Below, piece after piece: positions 47,501 through 59,035 of a stretch of DNA of 64,000 nt. The stretch spans positions 49,184,646 through 49,248,645 of the forward strand of contig OY804582.1 of assembly GCA_963680875.1 (NCBI GenBank), given 5' to 3'. The notes beneath the pieces are model-generated. The model made no database searches. It saw only the letters and a list, made by a program, of their open reading frames with translations, and was not told the DNA's origin. A program made the position numbers and the translations under genes. Every line of letters starts with the position of its first letter. The first letter of the stretch is position 1. The stretch is from Bathymodiolus brooksi. Taxonomy: Eukaryota > Mollusca > Bivalvia > Mytilida > Modiolidae.

Positions 47501-49567
47501 ACAATTACTCAATTAACGTTAAACAGCAATCACTCACTTATTCGATCTATTGTATCGAGGGCATACTTGTTAAAACCTTACTTCTTTGATCATGATCAGC
47601 GGACTGTCTTTTGATATCCTGTTGTTTTGCTATAATACACACTACGCGTCAGTCCAATGGACAGGACGTAAACATGTATTATGTGATTCAAATGTCTTTG
47701 ATGTGAAAGAACCATTGCAGCTTGGATATAGTCGGGTTTTTTTCTGGATCTTCAATTAAATTATCATGTGGTATTCAATTAAATATGATATGAAAATGTA
47801 GATACATAAGTTTTATCTAAATCAAAAGATTGGCAAGCCAATATATGCAGATGTATTTCAAAGCAAGATATCCAAAGATCCAAATGAGGATAGACAAAAT
47901 TAGATAAATTTACATATACCTGAGAGAGACTATCCTTAGTTGGAATAATAATTACATATATATTAATTTAAGGTACGGTACACTGCATATTTTTCTGTAT
48001 GATAACGCCATTACTTCGATGTAAGGCGATTGATTACCAAAACGAAAGAACTAATCCATAAAAGTCAGAGTTTGTAGCAGATTTTTAGCACCGATATCAA
48101 TATGTTCGTTGTATTTTAGACGAAAATAGTGTTGCTCATGATAAAAAATCATTCATGATATGGCCTCCTTGTATTATTATCTGAGGGGAAGGTTGTATGA
48201 GAACTGCTTCTTATTACGAAATCCATTAACCTTAACGTTGACAGTAGGATTTTTAACTATAGACAAATACCCGTGCTGTATATTTGGCGGAGTCCGTGTT
48301 GCTCATCTGATAAGTCATTTGTGTTGCGCATCCTCGTTCTTTTTATTGTGCTAAATGTTACCTGTTTATCTGCGTTGTTAATTTTTGGTTGCCCATTCCG
48401 TTTTTTCTAACATTTATTTACTCATAGTGTCCAGATTGGTTGCATTTTTGTGTTAGCAACTTAAAATAGTAGACTACTAACAAATTGTAAAATAAATAAG
48501 TACTCAAAATGTGTCAAAGTCAATGTCGGTAGATGCATTTTTGTCTGGTAAATGAATATATAAAGAGGTAAAATTAACGTATTGTTTTAATACTTTCATG
48601 TAAAAAAACATATAAAACGAGTAAGAATGATATCGATGATTTTTCCGACAATGCGCATGTGCAAAGTACAGTACATTATATCAGGAATGATATATAGTCA
48701 ATGACAGACATCGAATTGGAATGCTTTTATTATCTTCCGGTCCATCTTGGCATACACTTGTAATGATAATAATGTCTTCTTTGTATTGTGTGTTCATGAA
48801 AACTATTTATCTCATTGTCAAACAGGAAAAAAGCACCAAATAGATTTGATCAAGTATACATACAACAGACAAATAGTTACAAATGAAAATAAAAAAAACA
48901 CTAACTCATGTTGAAAAACTTAAATAAAAAAAAATATATATATGGTTTTATGTGTAAGTCTAGCTGCAAGGTTGACACTAGGTTTATCCTGTACATTTCA
49001 ATGAAATAAAATTTGTTGCAATTTCTTGCTTTTACGTTAATTCTGTTACTATGTTAAACACAACTCCGATAGATATCAAATACACTGTTATTTACAAAAG
49101 AATAAAACACGTCTGTTACAATTTTAAAAGCTTACGAAGATGATTTTTTTCAATTAATCGCTGGAATTTGCATACATACACACACAACTGGTGTAAATCG
49201 TAGCATACACATATCGTACTACACCTTAATGACTTGTCGATAATAGAAATCCCCTGGATTACATAGGAGAATTCCACTTATGTCATACTGATTATCTATC
49301 AGTATATAATGTAGATAATAGAAATCCCTAGGATTACCTAGAAGCCGTCCACCTATGTCATACTCTTCTCTATCAGTATATAATATAGATAACGTTCATA
49401 TATCACATTGTTGTATTCTATCAATGATGAACCACAGCTATTAGAGGTGTCCATTCATTCCATAAGTTATAATATTTGTTAATAGCTTGGGTAAGCATTG
49501 AATATATTTAATGGAACGATTCAATCAACACAAGCAATTAACAGATACATGAAATAACACCATCTAT
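44556..49567. other. Copy B of 1,063-6,074, no gene
   Basis: Same content as copy A: unrecognised AT-rich DNA and the two-unit tandem repeat at 49,241-49,395. Several short ORFs of copy A are altered here by single substitutions or indels (for example that at 2,750-2,932), which argues against coding function. Confidence 0.6.
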
Positions 49568-49610
49568 ATCAAATTTAGAACGTACGACGCATTTCTGGAA
49601 TAACCTTCAT

Positions 49611-49640
49611 CGGAGTTCGGTAATTTTGTTATTACCCTTA
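49611..49640 (+). mobile_element. 30-bp Naiad tail micro-fragment (copy B)
   Basis: Counterpart of 6,118-6,147. The insertion predates the segmental duplication. Confidence 0.7.
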
Positions 49641-52600
49641 TTCATCCGGAACGCTCAAAATCGAAAGATTAGAAAGCGAAATAAATTAAACTCTTTGGAG
49701 CAATACAACCAAAGAGTCTAAGCAGGATAGCCAAAATCAGCCAAGGTCATCTATGCCTGAAGGATGTGAACCTTAGTATAAAAAAGGTTTTTAAGCATCA
49801 AAGGGACAACCAGAAGCTATACAACTATGCGATCAGACATTATTTGTTTATGCAAACATTGTGTTTTAACATATACAGGCTGTATCTGATGTATATTGTT
49901 AATCTTATTCCATATGACCATTTCCCTAGCATTGCATTTCTCTCGCTTCTAGCAACCAAGCGAGGTATTAGATAACTCTGTAACCTATAGTATATCTCTG
50001 AATTATGATGGTCCATGAAACCTATTGTCTTGATATTATTTCAGCAAGGCGTTTAATTTAATCTTTAAAACATTAAGCAATTATTATTCAAACTAATAAA
50101 CCTGGAATGTGTATTAGAGAGCGATTTAATCAATATTTCGGTGATAACATATGTGAACTAAGAGTAGGTGATGTGGCACTCTAATTTGATATATCACATG
50201 AAAACCAAACAAATGACTCCAGCAAAATAATTACGAAAATATGAACTCTTCCGGTACACATGATATTTGTATGGCCAAATTTAAGTTTTCTGCGTAATGT
50301 TTTATAGATTAGCGGCTTCTGATTACCTATTTGGTATCTGCAAACTTGTCACATATATATTGTGTACAAGATGGTAACTAAGAATGTTAAATGCTAAGAA
50401 ACCTGAACAGTGAATTAAGTCTCGTGTTTAAAAAATGTAAAGTGTAAAAACGGTGGTGTACAAAGAAGGTTATGCAACTGTAAGTGTATGATGCATCACG
50501 CCATCAAAACGGAAGCCTTGGTCTAGAAAAATAGGTTAACCACAACAAGTTTTATCGAAGTGCCGGTACCAACCAATGCAAGTGAATGGTCATGTATATA
50601 TGTGTAAGGGATGTATATTTTGGTCTGTTTCTTCGATTTACGATTAGATTGTGGTGCTGTTTTAATTGAATGTTCTTTTTCTTTCTTTCCATGTTCACTA
50701 GTATACGTTTCAATTAAACATTTCACCTATTTGACTACTGATAAATTTCTTTCAATTAATGTCAAACAATAACACATCTAGCAGTCATATAAATAGAAAT
50801 GTGTTCCAGTCTCTTGCCTTTGCTTGTACCTGATTGGCTTAATCATATTTTGTTCAACATTTTCGAAAACATGTGAACCCCGTGTACCTCGAATAGGCTC
50901 ACATGTTTGCTAATCGTAAAATGCAGACTAAGTGAGGCTTCATACTTGCCTTGTGTTGTGACCCGTGCTGATGGAGGTCGGGTTCCTGTTGACTGTTGCC
51001 CTTACTTCATCTAGACGGGAAATCAAATGAACTATGTTCGATCAATCAGCTGATTCCTATTCAAAAATACACTAAATCTGAAAAATCATCAAATAAATTA
51101 AGGTTCATCTTCCTCATGCATTGATATACAGTCAAGCATAACAATAACAGTCACTGAAGGGAATCTGGGATTGTGGGATTCGTGTTACATTATCTTTAGC
51201 TTTATGTGTATCTTTTGTAGATCATTGCCTGTCCTCTTGTCCTCTTTGTGTTGTTTGTCCTTCTTCGATGATTTTCGAATTAGGATTACCCTTTGGTATT
51301 TTCAAACTCTTCTTACTCTTCATATTCAAGAGGAATTTACAGCTACATTTACAGATATTGCTTTTTATATACATGTCCTAGACAGAAACGCAATATAAAA
51401 CATATATCTCACTTTGAAATGTTTAAAGAGAGATGTTTTCTACGTCAATGAAAATAAACAACGTTACCATAAGAAAATATTATACTACAATACTATCTAA
51501 GGACTGTATGAGTTTGATATTACAAGTTAAATACTTTAATGTAGCATGTACTTCTTGAGATAAATTGAAATGAAATATACAGGCGCTATATAATACGTTC
51601 AGGAGTTGTAGGAATTCCACTCTAAAGAAACGGATATCATATAGATGTACTGATTTAAATTGATATATATATATATTATCGTCTTATTATTAGATGTTCA
51701 ATAAATATATCAAATTTAGTGTGCACGACGCGTTTCTGGAATAAGCATCATCAGGTACGCTCAATATCAAAAGATTGGAAAAACAAATAATTTACCGATC
51801 ATCTCAGTGATTAAGAATATGTCAAGGAAACTATAATTCAGGTTTTGCTTTTGCGAAAAGTATGTTTATCAATTATTATAATATGACGTCCTTCTTTCGC
51901 TTTGCAAACAAACGAACGATTAATCAGATGGCAAAATCGCATTAACACATGCGCGGCACATATTCAAGCCAGGTGATACAATCACGAAATAAAATTATTT
52001 ACATGATTGTTAACTTTTTAATCATCTATATCCACAGAAAATAATCAACAGAGCCAAAATTAGTAATATGCGAGGTACAATTAAAACATGCAAGCACACT
52101 ATTATTGTTACGGATGCTCCATTAATGCGATTGACTTTCCCGTCCTAAAAGTACATGTGACTGACTCTCCCGTCGTAAAAGTATATGTTGATGAGTTATC
52201 GTCTGCTCGAATTTCGCAGCATACATTGTGTGCGACATTGTCCGCGGACGTAAATATAAATTACCGTCTTCTAAGTATACTACCTTAGTTGCACTGTTAG
52301 ACACATCGAAATCGAAATTTTTCATGGAAGCCAGAATGTGTGTTGAGTGTGAACATAGATTGACAGGATATTAGTAAATGTTATCCCTCGCTACAGCTCG
52401 GGATTAAATACTAATATCCCATGTTAAAACTCAAAACACATTATGGTTTCCATGATTTGTTTCTCAAATAAATAATAATTGATAATAAGATCAATTTCAA
52501 CATGATATACCACATAATTAAAGGTATTCGAAAACAAGTTTAAATCAATGTTAAGCTTTATATAGCAATGCATTTCTTGGGATTGCTGGCTGAAGTAGAA

Positions 52601-53430
52601 GGAATAAGGATGTGCTGCTGTAGGTTGTTAGCTTATGAAGTACATTATTACAGATTATTTCTGTCCTCGTTAGACTGTTGTATGTTTTAATATGTTTGCA
52701 TGAATAATCAGTGATAATTGTTTTAGGCCTTCCTGTGAACTGCCACATTGAATTATCGTACTAAATATCATCCTCCGGCAATATAATATGCTTACAATCA
52801 GATTGTTATGATGTCCATCATGTCCATTATTCACATCAGTTTGAGTTCAAAAATGAACTTCTCGACATAAATTATAATAATCTAACCCGATCCTATAATT
52901 TCACGTTCCACTAATCAATTCTAAGTTTGATGAGTTTGTTGGTAGCATCTATCCAATTGCGTTTTAAGTAAAGGCTGCCACATATATAGTTAGATATCAC
53001 ACTATGTAAAGAGTGTCCTTTATGAGCTGTGTCCTCGCGTGTAAAGTGTATTGCGACTTCTTTTTTATTAACACTCTTGACGACAGGACATGCAGTGTAA
53101 AAAGATTATTGCTTGATTGGGTAATATATTTTAAATTTTTACTCATCACAACTTATTATATAATAAATTTAGCATACATACATTCCATTTTCTCTAGATA
53201 AAGCTATTGCATTTCATAACAATAGGTGTATGTTGTTTGTGTGTTCATCAATATGGACCACATGTTTGGCAATTAATTGCATTCAATGAAAGAGTAATAA
53301 CACAAATCTTTAAAAGGGTTTTAGCATAAAACCAAACATGTTGAACTAAGTTACAAGGGAAAATTATGTGCAATAGTTTAAGTTGAAAGTTGTGTAATTT
53401 TTTATCTTTAGTTATACATAAGACATTGAA
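49641..53430. other. Copy B of 6,148-9,882
   Basis: Contains 3'-UTR-like fragments at 50,283-50,352 and 51,171-51,325 and the 'gtttctggaataa' repeat at 51,718-51,850. Fifty-five bases at 52,346-52,400 are missing from copy A; a related sequence lies at 46,633-46,690. No gene. Confidence 0.6.
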
Positions 53431-55732
53431 AAAACATCACAATTCGTACTTAATATATTTTGCGCTAAATGACCAGTTCGCTCTCGTATAAAATGTTCAT
53501 CACACGTCATCTGCTGAGAATCTATCGCTGTATATATTCATCTGAGAAGTCACGCACAATGTGTTTTGTAGCTTCAAATGCCAAAATTCCACGTAAGACT
53601 TGATACGATGTTAATGTGGAAAGTGTGTTTGTCGATGGGCGTTTGAATGCCTGCACATACTTGTTTGTATAAATATTGCATACCTTTGTTAAATAACCAA
53701 TCTGCCTTTACCGACGAAAGCTGTGTTGATCAACTTGGGGAGCGAAATCAAATCCAATGATATGTGTACCACAGTTACCTGATATTGTTGGACCTCGAGG
53801 GAATATATGATTTTCATAAATTCGCACGCAATTGACAATAATAGGATGTATGCTTTAAATATTTATTTATTAAATTGTCTTTTTAATGGAGTTTAGATAA
53901 TAATACCATTATTTTTTTAGATTATAATTTATGATATTAATTAACAAGAATAAAACTTAAGCACATACATTTATTTATTTTTTATATTTGATATTGAATG
54001 AAAGGCACACTCGATTGGCGATTTATAAATCAATAAATCCATTTTAAAGTTGTAGTTGGATTACATCTCATACCATTTGTTTTTGCAACGATACTATTAT
54101 TGTACCAGTTTGATATATTACTATTGAAACAAAAGAAGTTGCTTATGTTAGACATAGTGCATTTCATTTTGCGCATCTCGGCCTTCACCCGAGTACTCAG
54201 GCTGAAAAGGAAACCTGCTATGTCCAATACGGGCGCTTCTTTTGTTTCAAAAGTGCTGTATGATTTACTAACAGCTATTCACAGCGGGTGAAGTATATTA
54301 ATAGGATATCTGATAACTATTACACCACCATAGCTTGATATGGGACATCATATTCCAAATAAGCATCTGTGTTATTCCCTTATTTAGCTGAAACAAATAG
54401 GCTTACTACCACATCTAAAAGCTTTGGATCACTAGTTTAATGATTTGTTCGATACAATACTGTTCTGGAAGAAAAGCAGTAGTCCTGTCCATTCGTACTG
54501 AGCCCATGGTTCCCTGATGTTAAGTGGAAATCATGAAAGTTGTGCGATGGCCAGTACATCTTTGTTAACTGCTACGGGTCGTCTGTTTCACAAATGACCA
54601 CATATATTCTCTGTTTGTCTTTCCGGAGCACTTGAGTTCGTCCGTTGTTTTTTTTCTTGTCTTAGTGCGGTTCGTGTTGCTCATGTTGTCAAATTATATC
54701 ACCTCATTAGTTCCGTGTTGTGATGTTAGGTACATTTTCGTGTAAAAAGGACGTTCGATTCGACTCGACTCCAAATTCTATGGTAGGGGGTTCATTTTGA
54801 TATTTATTTTATTGGTGGTGTGTTACATATACTGGTGTCCAAAACCATTTGATGTTGTCCGAGTTTCTGTTCTTTTATCTCCATGTTTGCACTGATGTTG
54901 GTTTGTTTCACTTCAGATTTGGAATGCGTGCCTTCAGCATGGTCTAAGCGCTTTCATTTATATACAGAAACAACTACTTGTTGCGTTAGCGTATACAAAT
55001 AAATTGTAGGTCTATATGTAATAGACATTTACATATATCTACTGATTCCTCGTCTACTTTAACAAGTACAACTAATTAATAGTACTATATAAGTACTAAT
55101 CTATGTATAATGATCTCATCAAGGTTATCCTAATCTGTGAAATCATTATTAATCATGGGGTTCTTATTTTCGTGGATTCGATGGAATTCGTAGTTCACAT
55201 TAAGAATAAAAAATAAAATCCAACGACATATTTTTTTCCCTATTGACTATAGCCTATAATGCTTGAAACCACGAATTCAAGAAGCCAAGGATCACTGCAT
55301 TTTGTAGAAATCACGAATAGTGGTGCTAACGAAGAAAATATTTTCACAGGGTATAGAATTGTAAACTGTTGGTGTGTATGTTATGGAAGTTTTAAGCTAT
55401 GAAACAAATAAATAATGGTGTATGAATTTCGAACCCGTTATACATCCGTAGTTTTCTGTGTAGTGTTTTGTATATCACTGTTTGGCCCTTTTCCGTTTAT
55501 CCTTTAGCCGTATTAGCTTTTGTTCTTCTGCCATTTACGGCTTCTGATCACCTCTTATATATCGTCAAATCTTTCTTACGTACATATTACAGATCATCTT
55601 TGGGAGGATATGGAACCTATGCCTATCATGCTTACGTAATCATGCCTACATGATAAGTGTTGTATACCTAACTGCTACGTAGAAACACCGAACTAAATAT
55701 TATCCTCCACCAATATAATTTCTTTCCAATGA
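53431..55732. other. Copy B of 13,194-15,490
   Basis: Dispersed repeats only, with 3'-UTR-like fragments at 54,720-54,860 and 55,435-55,580. It ends at 'ccaatga', after which copies A and B diverge completely. Confidence 0.6.
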
Positions 55733-55784
55733 GCTTGTTATCCTGTCTATCCTGTCCTGTGTTCATTCTAGGAAGACTTCACAC

Positions 55785-56340
55785 AGGAGATCCTCAAGGA
55801 AAATGAAAAGAATTCTAATCCGATCCTTTAATTTCAAGTTCCGCTATATAGATGATGTCCTATCACTAAATAAGGTTGATGATTTTGTCGATTGCATCTA
55901 TGTCATTGAGCTTGAGATAATGGATACACAGATATAGCGAGGTATACTTCATACATTGACCTACACCTTGACATTGACTGTGACGACCCGTTAACAACGG
56001 AATTTTACGACAAAAGAGATGATTTCAATAGTTTCATTGTGAGCTCTCTATTTATATATTTGAATATGTGACAACATTACAACAACACCGCCATGTGGAA
56101 TATATCTCTCAGTTGATCCGATATTCATGAGTCTGTGTTTCCTATTATGATTTACTTGATATCGTGTTATTACTGGCAAAGAAGCAGCTACTGAATCAAT
56201 TATTTCTAATGGTTAAGATGACTTGCTTACGGAATAGCTGTGCTACAAATGACTGCAAATATGTTATGTTTGTTGTTCATGACTTATCACTGGGTGTGTA
56301 GCAAGAGTAACACGACAGGTGCCACATATGGAACATGAAC
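55785..56340 (+). pseudogene. Decayed Penelope-like RT, C-terminal part (copy C)
   Basis: The best preserved of the three fragments at its start: DFTQEILKENEKNSN (about 55,767-55,812), then across one frameshift FRYIDDVLSLNK with YIDD intact (about 55,840-55,870), IELEI, and FYDKRDDFN near 56,000-56,030. Stops and indels break the rest. It shows that the YIDH of copies A and B is a later mutation or a different lineage. Confidence 0.8.
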
Positions 56341-56535
56341 TGCTTACCCTTGTGAAGCACCTGTGTTCACCTCTGGGTTTATGTAGGGTTCCTGTTGCTC
56401 GCTCTTTGGTTTTCTGTGTAATGTTATTGTTTGTTCTTTTTCGTTTGGTCATTCCATCGTCTTTGCTTCTTCGATTTACAGAATCTAGTTACCCCCCTGG
56501 TTTCTTCACACTTGTCCTACCTTGATATTCGTTCT
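56341..56535 (+). repeat. Retroelement 3'-UTR-like repeat (copy C)
   Basis: Contains 'aactgcttacccttgtgaag' followed by the 'ttttctgtgtaatgtt' and 'cttcgatttacag' boxes. This is the third instance of RT remnant plus this repeat. Confidence 0.65.
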
Positions 56536-58050
56536 TGTAATAGATGTTTAAGAGTTCTTGAATTTTCCACCCTTTTTAAAGTATTTCTCTGACCTCACAT
56601 TATTATTCGGACAGTTGCTTATTATTTTGTTCTTGTGTAAATGAACATTAGGTTTTATCATTGTATGTTTAACAACGTGCTTAAATATTGTTGAACGTTC
56701 GGGGAAATAACCAATGTTGTAGTTTTTTATCACTTCTGTCTAACAACCTGGCTACCGTGATTATACTACTAATCTATATAATTAATACATACATGACTCT
56801 TGACAATGTATGTTCAGAACTGACGAATACATGAACTTTGAAAGTATAGTTTCGCAATACAACCAACAAGTAACTAACCGACGGCAAGTAATTACAAATA
56901 ATACAGACCATAGGTGATAATTTGGAGATCTTAAAATCACGAAATATAATTGAGAATCGATGGGGCATATGCTAATACATTTTTTTTTTCGTTTTAATTG
57001 TGGTATTTGTTATCCAATTTGGCTTTGTAGCTATCAAACATGGAAAGAATATAAAATAAAAACGCTTTTGCATATGGAAATGTATTACGTAAGAGAATAC
57101 ATTTTTATGCATAACGTTGATTGTTTTGTTTTAATCTACAGTTATAGTGTATGCTCCATTACGTAATAAACGGAATATTGATTTATATATGTTCTTAATT
57201 TAACTCATTCTCGAATAAGTGTTTGAGACGACAAATCACAGAAAGATCGAACCTTACATGTAAAGTATGAAAACGCTGGCATTATTTTACTATGAACAGG
57301 ATTAATATTAACATCAATATGGTACACAAAAGAGTCAGTCATTATTTTACTATGCATGGTATTAATATCTACAGATAACATGAACTTCTGGAGAACCTGC
57401 GATGACACAATGCTACTGGCCCATATTCCTTATACCACCTTGTATGCAAAATCTGACGCAGACCAACTCGCACAGAGCTATCAGACTCACCTAACATCGA
57501 TAGTTACACTATTCAGGAAAGACAAACATCACTAATCTTCGAAATGCAAGCTTGTCTATTACATGCACGGCATAGCACTCATATTACCTAGCAACATAGT
57601 AGGCCTATTTTGCAACAATACAGTTCTTACCATCACACAACACGTATTTCACCATAACAAGGTACACTAGTCCTAACTCACCATTACCATCAATGAGATG
57701 ACTTTAAAATGAGCAAAAGTCTTCGAAGTCGACACCATCCTCCTTTAATTTCCCTAAGCATTTGCCGAGGTATCACACCGTCGCACATATTGTATTATCT
57801 AGAATACTTCAACCTCAATCCCACAACAAACGAATTCGAGAATAGAAAATCGAGTGTTACAATCAAAGTTAATGTTTGAACGCTAGTCCCAGGTCTTCTT
57901 GGTGTATCTCAATTACAAGACACATATTCTGACCTATATCAAAGACATACCAGAAACAGCAACATCATCCAAGACAAAATTGCTTGTAGGTGATAGCCTG
58001 CTGTTCCGGTCCATCATAACTAGGCTGACAGCCACTTGTCCCACAAAGAT

Positions 58051-59035
58051 CTAGTATCACTAGAAGATTGAGAAAACCAATAGCTAATGAGCTATTGTAT
58101 TTTAGAAAGATTGTTATATCACTTGACACACGCGCTCGATTTCTGGTGGCTTCATTCCCAATTCAATTCTAAGGGGTCAATATCGGTTATTTCTCACAAT
58201 ACCATTTGACACGTGAACATAATCATTTAATTTTAATTGGCTATCCTGTCTATTCACTCTGGTTTTGTTGTTCTCAAAGACTTATTTTGGCGTACTCTAT
58301 AAAGGTTATTCCAGAAACGTTTCGCGCGTTCTGAATTATATATCTATATATTTATTGGAAGCATACGACAATATTGTATGTCGTAGACATAATTCTTTCA
58401 TATAATTATACAATTAGGTATTTTCTTTATACAGTTAGCAAAATCTGCTCCAGAGAGACATTTGTTTATGATAACCCCTTCGGTTATTTTTTTCAATGAC
58501 TTTACACGTGTCAGATTTGAAATGGTTAATTTGGCTAATAACGTTTCCATATCAATATGAATGGAAATAACTTTTTAGATCAGATCTCCGCATTCAGAAT
58601 TGTATGTATGCACAATATCTTTATAGTGACAATAAACTCTAGTGCAAGTTTTAAACAATGTATTAAGCGTATCGGCAAAAATGCGTTCCATAAAAAAATA
58701 GACGAAGATGACATTCCACCCTCGGTTTTTTGGTGGTATCCGGGTTGCTAATTTGTATTTGTTGGGGTTTTTTTGTAATGTCATTTTGTAAGTCGAAGTT
58801 CCGTATTGTGATGTCCGTTACGATTTCCGTCTTAGATGTTCGTTTCAGCTTTACCTCTACTTGCTTGTAGAAGAGCTCACGTCTTATGCTTGTTGTGTTT
58901 TGTTGTGGATAGTGGTGTCCAACACATGTTATGTTTTGTTTTTGTTTTGTTTGTCTTCGGCTTGTGTACCCTATGCTGTCAGTTTCTCTGGATTGTCCAT
59001 TTTCGATTACCCCGTCGGTATTTTGTAACGTTTGT
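58051..59035. repeat. Inverted 'gtttctggaataa' repeat and 3'-UTR-like fragment
   Basis: The part 58,305-58,345 has 'ggttattccagaaacg', the reverse complement of the 6,075 and 8,225 family core. The part 58,715-59,035 has the boxes 'ccgtattgtgatgtccgt', 'agtggtgtccaacac' and 'ttcgattacccc', a diverged copy of the repeat at 28,195-28,560. Overlapping ORFs on both strands here come from the repeat. Confidence 0.6.

Larger units (their letters stand above)
43492..55732. repeat. Recent segmental duplication, copy B
   Basis: This is a direct-orientation copy of 1-9,882 joined to 13,194-15,490. The internal join is at 53,429-53,431, where both partners share a short run of G and A. It carries 55 extra bases at 52,346-52,400 that copy A lacks. 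Upstream, 43,321-43,491 is an older dispersed repeat also seen at 14,855-15,010, so the recent homology may extend left of position 1 of this window. The right edge is at 'ccaatga', where copy A switches to unrelated sequence. Confidence 0.95.
55733..58050. repeat. Copy C: older duplicate of 255-2,660
   Basis: Follows the same order as 255-2,660 with many substitutions and indels: RT remnant, 3'-UTR-like repeat, then blocks such as 'gactcttgacaatgtatgtt' (56,795), 'cgcttttgcatatggaaatg' (57,063) and 'gaggtatcacaccgtcgcac' (57,767). Confidence 0.85.
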
